DNA of 64,000 nucleotides. Source: Helopsaltes ochotensis. Taxonomy: Eukaryota; Chordata; Aves; Passeriformes; Locustellidae. The translations under genes were made by a program, and so were the position numbers. Under the pieces are notes generated by a model that was not told the origin of the DNA, ran no database searches, and saw only the letters and a list, made by a program, of their open reading frames with translations. The stretch covers positions 459,597 to 523,596 of the forward strand of contig VXBM01000212.1 in assembly GCA_013400155.1 (NCBI GenBank), given 5' to 3'. Shown here piece by piece: positions 37,228 to 48,600 of this stretch (positions are counted from its first letter, which is position 1; the number at the start of each line of letters is the position of its first letter).

Positions 37228-37264
37228 GTTGCAATAGACAATTGCAACAACAATATGTTGTTGC
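37228..37264. other. Overlapping perfect hairpins
   Basis: Arms gttgcaat (37228-37235) and attgcaac (37241-37248) pair perfectly around a 5-nt loop. Arms gcaacaaca (37244-37252) and tgttgttgc (37256-37264) pair perfectly around a 3-nt loop. The shared gcaac bases make the two hairpins mutually exclusive. No T-run terminator or known RNA family is evident. Confidence 0.6.
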
Positions 37265-38621
37265 CATAAAGATCATACACTAAGATATGTAGCTTTCAGA
37301 TTAGAAAAAAAAATCCCCTTCATTTGAAAAATGAATGTTTCTCACACATATATTTATAAATCAAAGTAATGCATCTGCTCCACAAAAAAACCTCAAAATC
37401 AATCAACCAAACAAAATTCTTAACCAATAAAACCACCAAAATATTATTTCTGATGACAGAAACCTGGAGTTCACGCTGCATGGTCTTATCTGTATCTGAC
37501 ATGCCCACATTTTGAAAATGAAAACAAAAAATCCTACCTGTATTTATAGATGGTGACTCTGTGACACGACAAAAAATTGGTTTTAAGGTGTGCAGTTTTT
37601 CAGGCTTCTGTCATGGCTATCACCACTGCCAGTATCTTTACTTGCTTGCTTTGGGATGAAAGTGAGAATTACCAGAACATTGCAAGGTCAGCACCCTGGG
37701 GAGTGATAAACTAATGCTGCATAACAGGGTTTTTAATTCTTAAACTATTTCATTATTATTGGTAAGGTGCCCAAGACATTTTTCTAGTGCAACCGTCAGA
37801 AATTCTTCTGATAACCATCAACACAGCAGAGGGCTTTACATTTTTTGCCTGAGTCTGGCACCAGGTAGGCTTTGTCTTTTTGTCTTTTTTCAGCAAAAAG
37901 TCTTCTGTTTATTTAAAATCTCTTCTCTTACCTCTAATCTTCTGAAACTTACACAGCAGATATTCAGTACAAAATTCACCCCATATTTATCCTGAGGAAT
38001 ATTTTTTCCTAACATTTTGATTAATTTAGGTTTTGCACATCACTGCAATTTCAGAAAAATATTTAGGTCATATACAATGAAGGAAGGTAGTAATTCCTGT
38101 TTGGATATATCACGAAAGAAAAGTTGAAATTTACAAAATTAGTGCAAATTTTCATTTCTTCTCAGTTCCTGGATTGTATCTTCTGTTCCCATAAGGACTG
38201 GAGGAAAGAGATGAAAAAATCTAAGCATCACCTCTGTCATCTTTTCCTTATGTACAACCATTAGGCAATAGTGATATTTTTAAAATATCTGTCTATTAGT
38301 ATCTCTCATAACATTTCTCTATGGATGCCAACAAATTCTGTAGTTATCAGCTAGACATACAAGTGACATAGAAAGAATGTGAAGAGAGAAGTACCAAATA
38401 TGAAGAGGATTGAAATCAAGAAGGAAATCTTTCATTTAGCTAAAGGTTTTTGATAGGAGTGTACTTCTTTTTACAAAAAGAAAAAAAAAAAGAGGTTTTC
38501 CACCACCTCTAACCAAACAGCATAAACAAAAGTGTGTGTGTATTTCTATTCTTCTTAGTGGTCTTTGTGGATTTACATTGGTCAGAGTCAGCAGAGATAA
38601 ACTAACACAAGTACTTCTATG

Positions 38622-38660
38622 ACTAAAGTCAAAGAGACCAAACTAAAGTTAAAAAGACCA
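38622..38660. repeat. Tandem duplication, period 20 bp
   Basis: actaaagtcaaagagacca is followed at once by the near copy actaaagttaaaaagacca, two substitutions apart. Confidence 0.85.
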
Positions 38661-39837
38661 AACAATGTATTTTCCCCTGATTCCCTGCATGTCTCTGCCT
38701 CCAGCCTTAAACTGTCCTGCAATAGCATTTATCAAGTAACCTAGAAACAGAATATTGCCTGATTTATCATGCTCAGTTGTTCTATTTCTTATTTTACAGG
38801 AATCAATATTCTAAAGGAGGTTGCCATAAATATCAAGAGTGACTTTTGAGTGTCAACTTTCCTTGGCTGGTGTTGGAAGACAACAATGTATTATATAGAC
38901 TATCTTTGTTACAGTTCATACCAGACTGAAATAGCCATTCATTTTCAAGGATAGTTATATTTCCCTTTGCCATCAAGGTAACCAACATCAACTACCAAAA
39001 CCTCTAAGTGTGGTGTTTCTCTATATGCAATAATTATGGTATCTTCCTGTCATTTTTTTTCTTTGTCTTTTTTCTTTAAATAGGAATAAATCTTCTTGTA
39101 AGCAGTTCCTGCGAATTTCGGGTAACAATACAGAGATTTACAACTACATAAAAAACAATCCACAGTGGAATTGTGAAGAGTGTGCTAGCTGGAGTCCTCA
39201 CAGTGCATCTTGAATCTAAATGGCTTCTTTACAATCCCCAGAGAAAATCTTGAAGTCTTTAACAGGTATTTCCAGTAAGTCTGATTCAATAATGTGTGGG
39301 TGTTCCAATGTCTTGGGAAGTCACTGATGTAAAGAGGTCTAATATGCTAGTTCTCTGAATCAAAATATCACATAGGTTGTGTACGAACAGTTTCTTATGC
39401 TTACTACAAAGAAAATCTCATTTCAAATAAAAGTCGAAAGGAGGACATTGACAATAGAGAAACTGTGCTTGGGAAGTTAATGATATGAGTACTGTCAGGC
39501 TTCCACTACATGTTTCCTCTATTATTAATGATTTTTTTATAAGAAAAAAAATCAAGCCTTTTTTAGTTTCCCTTACAAAATGAATGCATCTTAATTAAAG
39601 TAATATATAGTGAATCTGGGATGGAGTTATGTTGGTATTAACATTCTATTAGAAAATGCAAGGTTCTTATTAGAATAGGATGCACTGCATAACACATTAC
39701 AAAATCAAAATCACTACTAAAACAGTTGTAGGACCATATGAGAATTTAAATTCATCTATTCAAGCAAGATGTAATTCAGTCATTAAAACAAAACCTGAAC
39801 ATTATTACTTCCCTCTCAAGAGTTAAATGCCAACTGT

Positions 39838-39968
39838 GTAGGGTTCTCCTCTTCCAGCAGCATCTGGCTGCTTGGCAGGGTCTGTAGGCGGCCGTGTTGG
39901 CAGGACGAGAGTGGATCTTGGGACCATCACGTGGTTAAACTGCTGAGGGCTGTGCTGCCTCGTTGACC
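39838..39968. other. Short GC- and CpG-rich patch
   Basis: About 130 bp visibly richer in G+C than its AT-rich flanks, with five CpGs including one in taggcggccg and one in the E-box cacgtg. Too short for a normal CpG island, with no TATA box or exon recognised. It could be the remnant of a GC-rich retroelement, a conserved regulatory element or a small CpG-containing enhancer. Confidence 0.5.
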
Positions 39969-39969
39969 T

Positions 39970-42155
39970 GGATGTCATTTTCATTTGATTCATTTATTTT
40001 TGTGCAATTGTATTTGTCTACGAAAAGGTTTCCAGATAAGATTAGAGCAATAATGTTAAATGTTCTCATCTCACATCATTGTCACACTTATCTTTTGTTC
40101 ATTCTGCACATTTTTCTTCATACATTTTTGCCTTCATTTCACTACTAATCAACTCTGAATGTCAGTATTTCTAGCACTGGCACTCCTATTACATGACAAC
40201 TCCTTTTTCATGTTTTAGACTTTCTTTCTCCATTCTCTTTCCTGTGGTTCAGCTTCAGTAAATAAATATGAAGCATTTTTCAGAGGAGAAAAACTAAATA
40301 TGTTTGATTGAATTCTTCTATTTTTATTTTTTCTTTCTTTTTTTCTCTTAATCTACTTCCTAAACAGATCTTCTTGTGTTTTCAGGTCAATCTGGGGCCC
40401 AAAAAATTCAAACATGGATATCTGACTATATTTAAATATTTCTTTTAAAATATTTCCATTAAACTAGACGTGAGATTTGCACTGAAGACTAGAAGAAATT
40501 TCTATATATGGCATACTTTTAAATATGCTGAGGTGAAAGAATCTATTCTCCTACCCACTGAAATATTCTCTTTCCGGCACGTCAGTAAAGATTTGTTATG
40601 CCCATGAACTACATGTGTTCCAGGAGAGCACTAAGGTAGCTTCAAGGACCATGCTCCTTACATGACGGGTTTTTGTAAAACTCAGAAACCACAAAGAGAC
40701 CTAGACAGCACTAAGTTACTTCATCACTACCAAAATCCAAAATTCATACCTGGTATCCTAACGGCACACACTTTCCTGTGTGCCTACGTTTTTGATTTGA
40801 CTTTAAGATGAAGACGTTTGCCTCTAAGTTAGAGGTGAAAGAATTCTGCTTTATTTGGGGCCAATTTTAACAACATAAACTTTATTAGTAACAATGGTCA
40901 GGATACTTACCCCTAGCTCTTCGTATCTAAATTTCAAGGGCACATTAGCTCTGAGTCCCTCTTCCACAGAGGTGTGCAGCAGCAGCCAAAAAATGAAGGA
41001 AGCTTTGCTCCCAAGCCTCCGGCACAGGGGGACAACACAGATTGGTGTCAGCTACCCACTGGAATGAGAAGGTCCTTTCCCCCACACTGCTGTCTGCCAT
41101 GATGTGAAAAAATCAAACCTTAAGAAAAAGAATTACATAAAAGAAGAGAAATAAGAAAATAAAATCCCTAATTAACACTATATTTTGTATGTAAAACCAT
41201 CCACTCTTACCCCTCTTTTCCAATATCCTTTCCCTTCACTTCAGAACCCATTATGTTAACAAGCTGATTCCTCAGTGGCATTTATGATGTAAGGCAGAGA
41301 TTTTCAATACCGCCTAAAGGATTAGTTAACAGAATTTGAGCATGTAATTCTCCTTTGAAAATTCGATCCTTACACTTTGCCCTCTAAGAGTAAATCCCAA
41401 GAAGATAACGTTTAAGATTCAGAATCACTTCATTATGAAAACTATGCAATTTCATTACAAGACCCTGCTGATTTGTAAGCAAACTTTAAAACACTTTTAC
41501 CCGAATTAAAGGCATTACTTCCCTAAATTTATCCATTCTGTGGCATCTTTACTTCTACAGAGAAATGTGATTTTTGCATACTTGATGAAAACACAGCTTC
41601 CACCAGTTTAGAAGGCAGATCAGCATATTAATGTGTTAAGGGGAATTCAGCATGTCACTCTTTCAGCAAAGTTCGCAAGTACTGGAACTGAAATAATGAA
41701 ACACTTCATCAGAGTAGTCCATCACTGCTGACAATATTTATCTTTCCAATATTTCTACTTTCCTTGGAGCAACCTGAAAATATTTTAATACGAGCAGCTT
41801 ATCTCAAGAGATTTTTTATAAGTAGGAAGCAATATACAGGTATAATAAACCTACTAGTAAACAAATTCATAGTACATGCATTTCAGAACATACATTTTTG
41901 CTGAAGTATTAAAGAAATGCTGCCTTAAATCTTAACATTAGAATGAGCTCTAAAATCCAGACTTGTTCACAACTATCATTTTCAGTAGACTTGCTTGCAT
42001 TTAAAAAAATATTTGTAAAGTGAAGTAAAGCTAAGACTCTTCAATAAATTATGAAAGTATCATTGTGGTATTTGACTATGTGGTATCACAGAGCATTTTA
42101 AATTTAGTATCTTGGAAGAAAAAGATCATGAGTCTTTTAGTTTCCTAGGTCCTCA
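39970..42155. other. AT-rich non-coding DNA with a GC-richer LTR-like patch
   Basis: Mostly featureless. At about 40830-41110 the sequence is GC-richer and carries two minus-strand AATAAA signals (40850-40855 and 40881-40886), reminiscent of a minus-strand LTR edge, but I found no convincing TG...CA ends or target duplication. A short inverted repeat, ggcacac/gtgtgcc, lies near 40762-40785. Confidence 0.4.
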
Positions 42156-42157
42156 TT

Positions 42158-42360
42158 GCCATTTTGAAGGCTGAGGTAACCTTTGCTTTCTTCCAGTTCT
42201 CAGCTACCCCTCCTGACTACTGTGACCTTTCAAAGATGACTGAGAATGATCTAGCAATGATGTCCACCCTCAACATTTTTGGGTGCATCCCATCAGGGAC
42301 CATGGACCTCTGGATGTCAGGATGGATTAAATGGTCTCCAACCCAATTATCCCCAGCCAA
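42158..42360 (-). mobile_element. CR1 LINE ORF2 fragment, reverse-transcriptase domain
   Basis: Read on the minus strand, the sequence encodes recognisable words of the CR1 reverse transcriptase: VPDGMHPK (around 42281-42305), FSVIFERS (around 42215-42240) and ENWKKAKVT (around 42175-42202). These match the N-terminal part of the RT domain, where CR1 has a PDGMHPR-like motif and EDWKKANVTP-like motif. An in-frame TAG interrupts the frame between the last two words, so it is a dead fragment. It has neither a 3' end nor flanking CR1 sequence and so is an internal remnant. The 66-codon plus-strand frame across it is a shadow. Confidence 0.85.
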
Positions 42361-42469
42361 ATGAATGGGAACCAATTAGGTTTGTGGACAGCATTCATTC
42401 AGGAATTTTCTCACTGATGATCGATCATTGAAGATCCCTTATATTAATATAAATGTTCCATATGACCCT

Positions 42470-42612
42470 GAGATGAGCTCAGTTGGTCAGAGTATGATGC
42501 TAGTAACACCAAGGTTGCAGTTTGATCCCTGTACAGGCCATCCACTTAAGAGTTGGTCCTTGAGTCCCTTCCAACTCAGAAAGGACTGTGTTTCTGTGGT
42601 ATGATAGTGTTT
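42470..42612 (+). mobile_element. tRNA-Ile-derived SINE with CR1 tail (TguSINE1-like)
   Basis: The head (42470-42540) resembles tRNA-Ile. It has an A-box-like gagctcagttggtcagag, a decoded-region gatgctagtaacaccaaggt, a B-box-like gcagtttgatccctg, and ends in gtacaggcca, the tRNA 3' acceptor side. The tail (42541-42612) reads agttggtccttgag then tcccttccaactc and a degenerate gtatgatag end, which is a CR1-type 3' tail. This tRNA-Ile head plus CR1 tail is the layout of TguSINE1, a songbird family mobilised by the CR1 machinery. RNA polymerase III boxes would have driven transcription. Substitutions in both boxes and a shortened tail junction indicate an old inactive copy. It is not a functional tRNA gene: the acceptor 5' half is eroded. 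Confidence 0.85.
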
Positions 42613-45600
42613 TTAATTTAAATATTTACCTTTTCCCCTAAAAATTTGATAAAGAAAAAATTGTTTGTAAAAAGCCTGAGGTATGAACAAATTATTGAGC
42701 ATTTCTAAGAACTGCATTTCCTCATACTGAATGTTTCATATCTTTATATTTGAAATTTGAAATAACCAGAAGGTCCTCCAAAGATGTAAAAACAGCCTCC
42801 CCAACCAGAACCAGGATACCAGCTCATGTCACTGATTGCTATATTTTTAACTCTGGCCTTAATTCATAGTTTAGCCCTAAAACTTTAAACTGGTTTTATT
42901 ATTGATGTCTTAAAGGGATGTTATGCTAATACATCAAACACTGTCAGCTGTAAGATTTAAGACAAAACAAATTGTATTTTGGCCATGGGGTCATACTGGA
43001 CTACTGTGATAAACACAACAAAATTCATATTGTGGGTAAAAATAACTGTAAAGCATGGCTTAAAAACTAATGCAAGATCATTAAAGTCTTTTCAAAGTTT
43101 TTTCTTCATTCAGAGCCTTGTTATTTTCGTACATGGAGCTAGGCCAATATATCATGAATATCAAGTTGATTAACAAACCCTGAATGTAAATTAATGAGAG
43201 AATCAGCCAGCTAATCCATTTCTCTGCTTTTAGTCATTGATAAAATGCATTGAGACATTTTGCAGAAATAAGCCTGCTTGCAGGTTTTCATGGCCCCCAG
43301 TGCTATCAGGAGGGAATAACCAACCTAATGAACCCTGAGAGCTTTGCCTGCACACACATGCACACGCTTGGTATGACTTCCTTCAAAGGAACCCCACAAG
43401 TTTTGAAAGATTTGGAATTTGAACGTTCTTCCTAGAAAGTATCAATCCAGCTCCATGAGACAATACTTTGGGGGATAACCCTGTGATTTAGTTGGTAAAG
43501 TCTCATTTGCTATCCACTCCTTAGGAAACACTTATTGTCCTCATCACAGCCCTAATCCAAGTCAAAACATTGTGAGCCTATTTTTCTTTCACTACTGGCC
43601 TATAAAACATTCAATAAGGAAAGAAAAGAGTAATTTAGATCATACAGAATTTGAATTAATTGTATAATTGAATTCTAAAGACAAGGAAGCACACATGCAC
43701 TGGTTCAAGTTCTGATCTCTGAAACAGGAGAAGGTATAGATACTTCTTAGTCCTACTCTAATAGACACTGCAAGGCCGTACTTCTGAAAAATCCCAAGGA
43801 TAATGGGAAAAATTTGTAAGTGAGGTGGTCTGTTTTATCCTGATCCAAAGCTTCTCAAGAAATCCATGGAAGAACTAAGGTGATCCTCATTTATTACTTG
43901 TTGCATATATTTATAGAGAAACTCCTTATAATGTCATAATTTCATATTAATTAAACAAGAGTAAAAAAGACATAAAAACTAATCAAGAAGTATTCAGTTG
44001 CAATAACCCTCAAATATTTTTAGTGCCAAATATTAGGCAATTTCTTTCCAGATGACATTTTAAACTACTGAGTATCAAAATGTCATGCTATCCTCAGAAA
44101 TGTGAAGTATCCTCAGTTAGCCAGTCAGAAAATTACTATGTCAGTTTGAATGACCAGTTTCTGTGGAAAATGAAAGAATTATCCACCAAGCAGAAACAGC
44201 AAATCCCCAGCAAGTAGATTTCACACCTTTTTGGTTTACCACTCTGCATCTGGTATTTTGACTAGAATATCTGTTTTACTAGCTAATTTTATGTGAATGC
44301 TTCAATAAACCAAAGTTCTAATATATATAATATTTACAGAATAATGTAGGTATTATCCTTATCAACCTTACATCTCTACAAAATTAAAATATAGTTAATG
44401 TAGTATAAAAATATATTAATGTTATTCCATATTTGGAAATATAAAAGATCCTTCTTGTTCAGCTTTGTCTTACCATTAATTTTCAAGTTGCTGATAATAT
44501 GAATTCTGCTTCATGTTTTTTTATGTTCTAGCAAATTCTGAAAATCATGTACAACTTGAATTTCTTATCTTCTGTGAAATGAAATGTGAAAACTAGCTAT
44601 TACAGTATAGAAGTAACTTTACAAAGCACTTCTCAGACTCTACAGCACCAGTTCTAGAAAGAACTTATTTCCCATGAGGACAGAACTTGACTATTATAAG
44701 TGGAATTTACTATTGGTCTCCTCTACCTTTTGATAATCATTAATGGCAGCTTCAGACAAAAAGGGGCAGATATAGTAAGAAGGTGAATGTTATGGCTTTT
44801 AAAACTGCTGTTGATAAAGGCTACATTTTCTTTCATAAAAACCTCTGCAAACGTGAAGCTCAGTGTTTCCAATGGCTGTATTCTTTTCCATATCCAGATA
44901 TAAAGTCATCAACATAATATTCTAGACAAAATTGCAAGCATTTCTTCAATACTTAAATAAATAATACTTAACTCCTTCTTCTACTGATTTTAACAAAATC
45001 TTTACAAACTGCTTTTATAGTGCAGTGAGTAGTATGAGCTTATTAAATTCTTGCCAATATTTCTGATCACCAAGATAAAATATTACCATGTAACATGGAT
45101 ATAAATGTATAGATTCCACTTTTGATTACTCCAGCAAATACCTCGGGGAATTAATTTTTCACATTGTGTTCAAGCTTTTGCATTGGAAAAATGGTCTACA
45201 GGGGTAGACCAATTAAGGGAATAAAGCATTAATTTTCAACACCAGTAAATTCCAGCAAAAGAGTAGCTTTGCTTAATGATTCACTGACTGCCTAAATATG
45301 CAAGAAAATGCTTTATAGTAATATTAAGATCCAAAGAAAAGAGCATTTTTGAGAATTAGGCTGAAAATAAAGCTTTGACAGATAAGAAACTACAACATAT
45401 GAAGCTGTATTATTTACTTATTTACACACATTGAATGGCAACCTCATGTACTGAAAATTACAAAAAGAGTTAGGTGGTCTGGTTTGTTGAATGCAGTGGG
45501 AAGGTAGCCCCTAATTAGGAAATTCCAACATTTAATATAGCCAGAGTACATGCTTGAAGAACATTGCTTGTCCAAGGACCTTTGCATATGACTAAAACTG

Positions 45601-48600
45601 TATGCCATGCCAAGCAATAAAAGCAGATCTCTACTTTTTCCACATCAGGTACAGGCGTGGTGAATTTCCTTCATCCTGGAAACATATCAAACATATCAAG
45701 TTTGCCTGGAAATCTCAAGATTTTGGCTTAGTAGAGACAGGAAATTATTAACCTTCGTAGGAGGTTTACTACAGGATGTACTGTAGTAAAAGTTGCATGA
45801 AAACCCCTCTCACAAGCAGGGCCACATGCTAGTGATAAGTCACAAGAGATCAATATGAAAAAATTTAGTTCACAATTCAAAGGCAACTTCACGCACCTGC
45901 TGAAGATTCCAGTCTGTCTCAGAAAATGTCATCGGTGACTCACAGCTGTAAAGATCTATCAAAGCAGTGAGTTGTTGATAGTTCAGTCCCCAGAGGGCAC
46001 AAGGAAACAGTGTAATTCTGTCACTAATTCAGTCCTATCCTCCAGGGTAAGCAGAGAACAAATATGAAGGAGGAAAACTTGGTTTGGGTACTCAGGCATT
46101 AGATTGAAATTGCTCTGAGCTGGAGAATGAAAACTGACTCTAAATATTTTGCTATGGAACATACACTTTTGTAGCAGAATGCTCTTCCAACAGATAATAT
46201 TTTTCTGCTTTTCGGGAAGAATTCAAAATAGAATACTGTCAGTTTGTAAGCAACATAAATTGCTAATTATTGTAAGAGATAAGTTTTACTTTCACTTTAC
46301 TAACAAATCTGTTGTGGTTTTGATTAAGAAACTTAGCCTTATAACAACATGGTAAAATCATTCCAAACAAGAAACTAACTAGCACCTGACTGTTTAAAAT
46401 TATTGGTAGGTTTTCCACAACCATGAAATTTAAGACATTTAGGCATATATAGAATCCCACTTGTCTAAATTAAAAGGGCTTGCCTGTATCTTTCTCTCCA
46501 TCTGTGAAATTAGGAATGACCCAGCCCTCTATCTCTTTCATATAAACTGTGGACAATTGGAAGGAACTAAAATTGATATAGCAGGAGTTCCAGTTTACAC
46601 AACTATTTTTCACTAACACTATTACCCGCACAACATTTCAGTTCAAATACAATGTGTATCGTTATCCATATTTTATTTATAGAGTATAATAAGGGTTGTG
46701 ACTACACAATTTCAGTCTCTTTGACTCAGGGTCACCCTTAGAAATACCTAGGTAGATACAGTCCAAGACATTAATTCAAAAGAAAAATGCAGACAAAAAA
46801 TTTATCATGTACACTTAAATGAAGAAAACTCCCTGCTTTTCTTCAATCTTTTGGAGGGGATTTGTGAACTCAACTGGCAGATCGTTATCATTCAGGGTAA
46901 CTCCTTTGGGAGGACTCATCCAGCCCTATATTAGTGTATACTACTTTCTCAGTTACCCATGAGCATTCCTTTTAAAGCCTTATTCCAAACAATACACGAG
47001 ACTTTCACCTCTGCATCTCTACAATTTTGTACAAATTGGTTGCTAATTATTTATGCAAACTACAGCCTCACTTCCACCCAGCTTAACTCTATTTAGATGC
47101 CTCTACTGCTCCTCCAAACTAGAGAGTCTAAAACGAGCTGATGGTATTCCCATCCCTATAATGCAAAGTCTCCAAGCACACCTGTCAAGGCATGGGTGGA
47201 TCCACACCGGCTCCTCCTAAAGGCCCCAGGTCTCTCAGAGCATCAGGGTAACACACCAGGCAGCTAGATTGTGCCCCTAGAACATGCTTCATTCCAGATT
47301 AAAATAAAGCTGTAAAATAGACACAGCCCACTACTGTTCTACACGAGTGTAGGTAGTCTTGTCTCAAGGAAATCAAGAAAAGTAAATGTGCTTTAAGAAG
47401 ATTCTGGTAATGGAACACTTTCTTTGGTTTAAATACTTATGGAAGTGCTACCAAAGAAAAATTTGAACCTGTAAGCAGACTGCAACCAGTGAGGCACTTA
47501 CCAAGGCTGGAATTACACAATATTACAAAAAGGGAAGGAAGCAGGATGAGAAATTTAGGAAGGTCTCAGAACAAGCATTTGTTTAGTGCTGCAATACAAC
47601 ATGCATTAGACAAGTCTGAGATAAAATTGCTACAGAAATAAGCTGTTTCTAAAAATGTATTACTTTGGCTTATATTTGGTACAGACCTGGAGGCCTGGTT
47701 TTGACTGCCTGAGTGTTCCCACCTGTAGCTGTGCACCAGTAAAACCCTCTTCAGTCCCACACTCCAAGAGAAAGTGACCATGTCCCTGTGCACTTCTCCT
47801 TAGGTGAAGTCAGTGGAGCCTCTACAAAACATTCCCACTTGCTACCTTGTTTAGGAAAGCTTTTGGCCCATATTTTTTTGATTGAATTTTCACACAGAAT
47901 TTAATAGTTATTATCACCCAGGACTTTAGGAAGAGCATCAGTTTTCTTGCAGCCATAATTAGTAAAAGTAAACACCAATGGCCCAGAGATGCATTTAGAT
48001 GATCCACAGCTTGAAAGATTCATCTGTATAATTTTCACCTTTTTTCTTTCTTTTCTCTACATTTTCTCAGATGATATGTGTCTTGAATTGAGATTGTATT
48101 CCCATCTTCTGAAAAGGATAGGAAAAAGCACGAGGGTGTCTTTTCTCTGCATAGCAGTGGAAAGGCCCTGAGCTGAAACCAAGCAAGCTGCACGGCACGT
48201 TTCTTCTGAGACAGGAGTAATGTGCCCCAGGGAAACACAGCACTAAACTAAGAAAAAATAAAAAAGAAATAAAAAGTAAAGAAACTGTGAGTAAGTGTGC
48301 TGGCAACTCTAGGGAAGCTGTCATTTCTGTTTCTTGGATTTACCTTTCTGTGCCACAGTGTGCAGTCCTGACTAATCTGAAATTGCAAATACCTGGAGTC
48401 GAGGATCCCCAGACTCCTCATTCAGTCTAATACTCAATAAAAATGGTTACCAGTGCAGCTATTAGTAAGAGTAAGTAACACCATTCCTGTGGATTTTTCC
48501 AATGTGTCTCTGGTAACTGCCGGAGCAGTTAATGCGTTCAGTTCCAGGGAGGCTTCCTCTGAAGAATTTCTTTCAAGGAACAAGTTTTTTGTATTGCCAG

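Larger units (their letters stand above)
33600..39835. other. AT-rich non-coding DNA, no gene recognised
   Basis: No exon, RNA gene or named repeat. Minor contents: A-run of 16 at 35706-35721, a 16-bp-period duplication of ttctttatgctg at 35579-35606, overlapping hairpins at 37228-37264 and a 20-bp-period duplication at 38622-38660. Frames are under 95 codons. Confidence 0.6.

Noticed and set aside
42470..42540. Functional tRNA-Ile gene
   Set aside because: The acceptor 5' half is eroded, the B-box has substitutions, and the sequence continues directly into a CR1-type tail, so it is the head of a SINE.
43476..43520. tRNA-like A-box (atttagttggtaaagtc)
   Set aside because: No B-box at the correct distance and no cloverleaf pairing seen.
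45192..45211. 8-bp-arm hairpin (tggtctac/gtagacca) as a regulatory RNA element
   Set aside because: Short, isolated and within chance expectation, with no associated transcript or conserved motif.
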